A DNA stretch of 38,357 bases. Source: Microbulbifer taiwanensis. GTDB taxonomy: Bacteria > Pseudomonadota > Gammaproteobacteria > Pseudomonadales > Cellvibrionaceae. The notes beneath the pieces were generated by a model. The model saw only the letters and a list, made by a program, of their open reading frames with translations. It was not told the DNA's origin and searched no databases. Shown here piece by piece: positions 34,943 to 38,357 of this stretch (position 1 is its first letter; each line of letters begins with the position of its first letter). The stretch covers positions 1 through 38,357 of the forward strand of contig NZ_JACZFR010000061.1 of the NCBI RefSeq assembly GCF_014904815.1. The letters run 5' to 3'. Both the position numbers and the translations under genes were made by a program.

Positions 34943-34959
34943 ATTACCCGGCGGGTAAT
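34943..34959. promoter_or_regulatory. Candidate operator dyad upstream of the TonB receptor
   Basis: ATTACCC and GGGTAAT form a perfect seven-base inverted repeat with a three-base centre, about 230 bases upstream of the receptor start. A further GGGTAA lies at 34929-34934, and a TTACC/GGTAA pair recurs at 35028-35042. Repeated use of one half-site suggests a binding protein, which is not identified. Confidence 0.35.
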
Positions 34960-35012
34960 TTCTGGCGCTGTTGCGACGGGGATGGAAGGCAGGGGGAAAG
35001 ACGGGGCTGTGT

Positions 35013-35068
35013 CGGTACAGGCCGATATTACCTGCGGGGTAAAGTTGGCCCGTACCGTTTTCCTGGAG
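35013..35068 (-). repeat. Nested hairpin abutting the thiI stop, related to the AGGAA elements
   Basis: CGGTACAGGCC (35013-35023) pairs with GGCCCGTACCG (35047-35057) at ten of eleven positions, and TTACC/GGTAA (35028-35032 and 35038-35042) pairs inside. The ATTACCTGCG at 35027-35036 is identical to part of 32124-32133. The flank GTTTTCCTGGAG (35057-35068) recalls the TTTCCTGGGAG there. It begins at the thiI stop codon and has no T-run, so it is a structured 3' end rather than a standard terminator. Confidence 0.5.
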
Positions 35069-36541
35069 CTATTTGCCCGCGTGTGGTTCCTCGGGTCTGA
35101 AGACGCCCACATTGCGATAGCCCTCATCCAGCAGGTGCGACGCGTGCAATTTGCTCATGACACCGCGCTTGCAGTAGAGCAGGTAGCTGCGGTCCCCGTC
35201 CAGCTTGCGGAAGGCGTTGCTGAGGCGGTAGAAGGGGATAGTCTCCACGTCGGTGCCGGGCAGCTCCAGCGGATCCAGCTCCTCCTCGTCCGGGTGGCGG
35301 ATATCGATGACCACCTGGCCGTGGGGCTCGGCGACCACCTCCACGTCGGGAATCTCGCCGCGCACATCCTCCATCACCTCGTCGATATTCTGCATGGCGC
35401 GATTGCCGATGGCGCGGTCGAGTACCGTAAAGTCGAAGCGGTTTTCCTCGTTCTCCACTTTTTCCATTTTCGCGCGGGTGGTGGGCTTCACCGAGATTAC
35501 GCCGCAGTACTCGGGCATGTTCGCGGCGAACTCCTCGGTGCCTATCTCGCGCGAGGTGCGGATGATGTCGGTCTTGTCGCTGGTGATCAGCGGGCGCAGC
35601 ACCAGGGTGTCGGTGACGCTGTCGATCACCGACAGGTTTTTCAGGGTCTGGCTGGACACCTGGGCGATGGCCTCGCCGGTCACCAGTGCGTCCACATCCA
35701 GCTCCTTCGCGATCACCGAGCCGGCGCGCAGCATCATGCGCTTGAGGATCACGCCCATATAGGAGTCGTCGACCTGTTCCAGTATCTCCGCCACCACCTC
35801 GTCGAAGGGCACCGTGACGAAGCGCACCCGGTGGGAGGCGCCGTACTTGTTCCACAGGTAGAAGGCCACTTCCTTGACGCCCAGCTCGTGCTGGCGCCCG
35901 CCCAGGTTGAAGAACAGGAAGTGGGTGCGGATGCCGCGCTTGATGGTCAGGTAGCTGGCCACGGTGGAGTCGAAGCCGCCGGACACCAGCGACAGTACCG
36001 GGTCCTGGGTGCCGAGCGGGAAGCCGCCGAGGCCCTGGGTCAGCTGTTCCACCACATTCAGCTTGTCGTGGCGTATTTCCAGCTTCACGGTGATATCCGG
36101 GTTCTTCAGCTTGACGCCGGCGGCATCGGTATTCTGATTCAGGCCGCCGCCCACATACTGCTCCACGTCCAGGGACTTGAAGTCGTGGTCACCGGTACGT
36201 TTCACGCGCACGCAGAAGGTCTTGCCGGCCAGGGCCTCGCCCCAGACACCCAGGGTCTTCTCGTAGATATCCTGCAGGTCGCCGAGGGGGAACTGCTGCA
36301 CGCGGGAGAAGTTGGCGATGCCCGGCGTGTGGGTCAGCACCTCCTCGATGCGCTCGCCCAGATGCGCCACCGCATCCGGCGCTATCACGTCGATCTTCTC
36401 CCAGTCCTTGCGCACCTGGATGCGGTCATCCAGCTGCTTCAGCAGGCGCTGCAGGTTGTCCTTGAGCTGGCGCGACATGCGCTTGCGCACCGGGTTGCTC
36501 TTGATGGTGATCTCGGGGAAAAACTTGACGACGAAGTGCAT
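35069..36541 (-). CDS. thiI: tRNA 4-thiouridine synthase / thiamine sulfurtransferase ThiI
   Basis: The 490-residue protein is close to E. coli ThiI (482). It has an N-terminal ferredoxin-like and THUMP region (to about 165), the PP-loop SGGFDS (187-192), and a C-terminal rhodanese domain. Both catalytic cysteines are present: Cys346 in PEYCGVIS and Cys457 in LLYCKRG, matching E. coli 344 and 456. It makes s4U8 in tRNA and, with the rhodanese part, can pass sulphur for the thiamine thiazole. The start is ATG 36541 (MHFVVKFFPEITIKS). It is divergent from glnA. Confidence 0.97.
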   Translation of the reverse strand: MHFVVKFFPEITIKSNPVRKRMSRQLKDNLQRLLKQLDDRIQVRKDWEKIDVIAPDAVAHLGERIEEVLTHTPGIANFSRVQQFPLGDLQDIYEKTLGVWGEALAGKTFCVRVKRTGDHDFKSLDVEQYVGGGLNQNTDAAGVKLKNPDITVKLEIRHDKLNVVEQLTQGLGGFPLGTQDPVLSLVSGGFDSTVASYLTIKRGIRTHFLFFNLGGRQHELGVKEVAFYLWNKYGASHRVRFVTVPFDEVVAEILEQVDDSYMGVILKRMMLRAGSVIAKELDVDALVTGEAIAQVSSQTLKNLSVIDSVTDTLVLRPLITSDKTDIIRTSREIGTEEFAANMPEYCGVISVKPTTRAKMEKVENEENRFDFTVLDRAIGNRAMQNIDEVMEDVRGEIPDVEVVAEPHGQVVIDIRHPDEEELDPLELPGTDVETIPFYRLSNAFRKLDGDRSYLLYCKRGVMSKLHASHLLDEGYRNVGVFRPEEPHAGK

Positions 36542-36612
36542 GGGATTCCGTGGGGTACCGCCTGTGGGATTGAGGTGCGGCATTATAAACTAGCTGGCGA
36601 AAAGTTGGTCAT

Positions 36613-36629
36613 GCACATCTCTGGTGCGC
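36613..36629 (+). promoter_or_regulatory. NtrC-like enhancer site 1 of glnA
   Basis: TGCACATCTCTGGTGCG matches the NtrC consensus TGCACCA-N3-TGGTGCA at 11 of 14 fixed positions. Its centre is 31 bases from site 2, close to three helical turns, as expected for cooperative NtrC dimers. Confidence 0.65.
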
Positions 36630-36643
36630 CTGCGCCACAATGT

Positions 36644-36660
36644 GCGTCATTTTGGTGCGA
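36644..36660 (+). promoter_or_regulatory. NtrC-like enhancer site 2 of glnA
   Basis: TGCGTCATTTTGGTGCG matches the NtrC consensus at 11 of 14 fixed positions. It lies about 115 bases upstream of the sigma-54 promoter, a usual enhancer distance. Confidence 0.65.
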
Positions 36661-36764
36661 CAACCTGTGGCCGGGCGGCCACTTTGCCTCTATTCTGCCC
36701 CGGTTGGCCGCGCGCGACGGTATGCGCACGGCGCAATTGCAGCTCCGACGGCGTTGCCCCAATT

Positions 36765-36780
36765 TGGCACACTCCTTGCT
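36765..36780 (+). promoter_or_regulatory. Sigma-54 promoter of glnA
   Basis: TGGCAC-ACTCC-TTGCT matches the -24/-12 consensus TGGCAC-N5-TTGCW exactly, with GG and GC correctly spaced. Transcription would start about 12 bases downstream, giving an untranslated leader of about 50 bases before glnA. Confidence 0.92.
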
Positions 36781-36841
36781 TCACTAGATGCTACAGAAGG
36801 GTTGTAGCGACAAATTACTTTTCAAGACCTGGAGGATTCCA

Positions 36842-38248
36842 ATGTCAGCAAAAACGCTCGGTTTGATCAAAGAGGCTGAAGCCAAGTGGGTAGACCTGCG
36901 CTTCACCGATTCCAAGGGTAAAGAACAGCACGTATCCATTCCGACGTCGGAAGTTGACGGCGAGTTCTTCGAAGAGGGCAAGATGTTCGACGGCTCCTCC
37001 ATCGCCGGCTGGAAGGGCATCAACGAATCCGACATGATCCTGATGCCGGACGACGAGAGCTCCTTCCTCGACCCCTTCACCGACGAGGCCACCGTGATCG
37101 TGCGCTGTAACATCGTCGAGCCGTCCACCGGCCAGGGCTACGAGCGCGACCCGCGCTCCATCGCGCTGCGCGCCGAGGAGTACCTGAAGTCCACCGGCCT
37201 GGGCGACACCGCCCTGTTTGGCCCGGAGCCCGAATTCTTCGTCTTCGACGACATCACCTGGGGTGCCGAGATGGGCGGCGCCTTCTACAAGATCAACTCC
37301 GAAGAGGCCGCCTGGTCCTCCGGTGCCAGCTTTGCCGAAGGCAATATCGGTCACCGCCCGGGCGTGAAAGGCGGCTACTTCCCGGTTCCGCCGGTCGACT
37401 CATTGCACGACGTGCGCGCCGCCATGTGTTCCGCCATGGAGCAGATGGGACTGCGCGTGGAAGTGCACCACCACGAAGTGGGCACCGCCGGCCAGTGTGA
37501 AATCGGCGTCGGCGCCAACACCCTGACCAAGAAAGCGGACGAGGTGCAGATCCTCAAGTACGCCGTGCACAATGTGGCCCACGCCTACGGTAAGACTGCC
37601 ACCTTCATGCCCAAGCCGCTGGTGGGTGACAACGGCTCCGGCATGCACATCCACATGTCCTTCAGCAAGGACGGCGTGAACCAGTTTGCCGGCGACGCCT
37701 ACGCGGGCCTGTCCGAAACCGCCCTCTACTACGTCGGCGGCATCATCAAGCACGCGCGCGCCCTGAACGCCTTCGCCAACGCCTCCACCAACTCCTACAA
37801 GCGCCTGGTACCGGGCTTCGAGGCACCGGTGATCCTGGCTTACTCCGCGCGCAACCGCTCCGCGTCCATCCGCATCCCCTATGTGCCGAGCCCGAAAGGC
37901 AAGCGCATCGAAGCGCGCTTCCCGGATCCGACCGCCAACCCCTACCTGGTGTTCGCGGCCATGCTGATGGCCGGCCTGGACGGTATCAAGAACAAGATCC
38001 ACCCCGGCGACCCGGCGGACAAGGATCTGTACGACCTGCCGGCGGAAGAGCTGGCCGAGTACCCGACCGTTGCCTCCAGCCTGGAGATGGCCCTGGACGC
38101 ACTGGATCAGGACCGCGCCTTCCTGACCGAGGGCGGCGTATTCTCCGACGACGCCATCGACGCCTATATCGAGCTGAAGCGCGAGGAAGTCGAGCGCCTG
38201 GCGATGACCACGCACCCGGTCGAGTTCGATATGTACTACTCGGTGTAA
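36842..38248 (+). CDS. glnA: Type I glutamine synthetase
   Basis: The 468-residue enzyme joins ammonia and glutamate using ATP. It matches the E. coli form in length and motifs: [10 protein letters not shown] (48-57), [10 protein letters not shown] with metal-binding glutamates (126-135), [16 protein letters not shown] (258-273), and the adenylylation site Tyr397 in KDLYDLP, so control by GlnE is expected. GGAGG lies seven bases before ATG 36842. The sigma-54 promoter and NtrC-like sites upstream imply induction under nitrogen limitation. The ntrB and ntrC genes, if adjacent, lie past the window end. Confidence 0.98.
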   Translation: MSAKTLGLIKEAEAKWVDLRFTDSKGKEQHVSIPTSEVDGEFFEEGKMFDGSSIAGWKGINESDMILMPDDESSFLDPFTDEATVIVRCNIVEPSTGQGYERDPRSIALRAEEYLKSTGLGDTALFGPEPEFFVFDDITWGAEMGGAFYKINSEEAAWSSGASFAEGNIGHRPGVKGGYFPVPPVDSLHDVRAAMCSAMEQMGLRVEVHHHEVGTAGQCEIGVGANTLTKKADEVQILKYAVHNVAHAYGKTATFMPKPLVGDNGSGMHIHMSFSKDGVNQFAGDAYAGLSETALYYVGGIIKHARALNAFANASTNSYKRLVPGFEAPVILAYSARNRSASIRIPYVPSPKGKRIEARFPDPTANPYLVFAAMLMAGLDGIKNKIHPGDPADKDLYDLPAEELAEYPTVASSLEMALDALDQDRAFLTEGGVFSDDAIDAYIELKREEVERLAMTTHPVEFDMYYSV

Positions 38249-38306
38249 GCGCCGCAGGCGCTTCCGTGTAAGTCTCACGGCTTCACACTGTTGCAAAAAG
38301 ATCGCA

Positions 38307-38333
38307 CCCCCCCGGGGGGGGGCTTTTTTTTTT
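38307..38333 (+). terminator. glnA terminator with homopolymer stem
   Basis: Seven Cs, nine Gs, one C and ten Ts follow each other about 60 bases after the glnA stop. The C and G runs can pair and the T-run completes an intrinsic terminator. There is no proper loop sequence, which is odd. Long homopolymers near a sequence end are also typical of base-calling errors, so the exact run lengths may be wrong. Confidence 0.7.
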
Positions 38334-38357
38334 GGGGAGCACAAGTTTATTTTATGA

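Larger units (their letters stand above)
34716..35068. other. AT-rich intergenic region between thiI and the TonB receptor
   Basis: These 353 bases hold no convincing gene. The receptor-proximal part (to about 34960) is AT-rich and should contain the receptor promoter. It includes the dyad ATTACCC-GGC-GGGTAAT (34943-34959) and an extra GGGTAA half-site at 34929-34934. The thiI-proximal end holds the hairpin at 35013-35057. Confidence 0.5.
36542..36841. other. thiI-glnA divergent regulatory region
   Basis: These 300 bases have no gene. They carry two NtrC-like sites and a sigma-54 promoter directed to glnA, and must also hold the thiI promoter, for which I see no clear hexamers. Confidence 0.7.

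Noticed and set aside
34982..36787. Open frame of about 600 codons antisense to thiI
   Set aside because: Antisense to a complete ThiI with both catalytic cysteines. No domain is seen.
1..38357. CRISPR arrays, tRNA or rRNA genes, insertion sequences
   Set aside because: I found no regularly spaced repeat with spacers, no recognisable tRNA arm pattern or rRNA stretch, and no transposase-like frame.

Overview
The window looks like chromosome from a free-living, probably marine, high-GC gammaproteobacterium of the Pseudomonas/Cellvibrio/Microbulbifer kind. The evidence is inference from gene order and protein style: ubiE-ubiJ-ubiB-hisI-hisE-tatA-tatB-tatC is an arrangement known from pseudomonads and relatives, and typA, thiI and glnA sit close together as they do there. 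A glnA with a sigma-54 promoter and paired NtrC-like sites, and an 850-residue TonB receptor, fit the same picture. I cannot fix the genus from sequence alone. I see no rRNA, tRNA, CRISPR array, integrase or transposase.

Layout. 1-435: AT-rich left edge with the first 27 codons of a minus-strand exported protein. 436-2911 (minus): SPFH/band-7 protein, NfeD partner, CHAD-domain protein. 3013-8601 (plus): ubiquinone biosynthesis (ubiE, ubiJ, ubiB), histidine biosynthesis (hisI, hisE) and the twin-arginine translocase (tatABC). 8657-11121: MliC-like lipoprotein, small membrane protein, HELAH metallopeptidase lipoprotein, and dtd. 11225-16660 (plus): NAD-dependent epimerase, a 27-residue membrane peptide, tag, an MscS channel, a DUF885 lipoprotein peptidase and a four-helix membrane protein. 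16705-18437: PQQ-type sugar dehydrogenase overlapping a Crp/Fnr-type regulator. 18691-22754 (plus): nitroreductase, YdcZ-type membrane protein, acetyltransferase, secreted CGCP-motif protein, second acetyltransferase, VIT-type metal transporter. 22801-25539 (minus): three overlapping genes resembling a Gtr glycan-modification cassette. 25663-28621: diguanylate cyclase, divergent macro-domain protein, NTF2-like protein, DUF2784 membrane protein. 28896-36541 (minus): typA, hormone-sensitive-lipase-type hydrolase, TonB receptor, thiI. 36842-38248 (plus): glnA and its terminator.

Most genes are ordinary housekeeping genes. The unusual signal is between them. At least five unrelated classes of palindromic repeat lie in the gaps (1349-1455, 3778-3830, 6097-6119 with 12305-12360, 18434-18600, 28702-28770). 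A sixth, less regular family lies downstream of three minus-strand genes (30921-30949, 32124-32152, 35013-35068). In three places the stop codon of the upstream gene lies inside the repeat. The best candidates for accessory biology are the Gtr-like cassette, the TonB receptor plus hydrolase set between typA and thiI, the dehydrogenase-regulator pair, and the uncharacterised secreted CGCP-motif protein. I found no clear new defence or mobile system.
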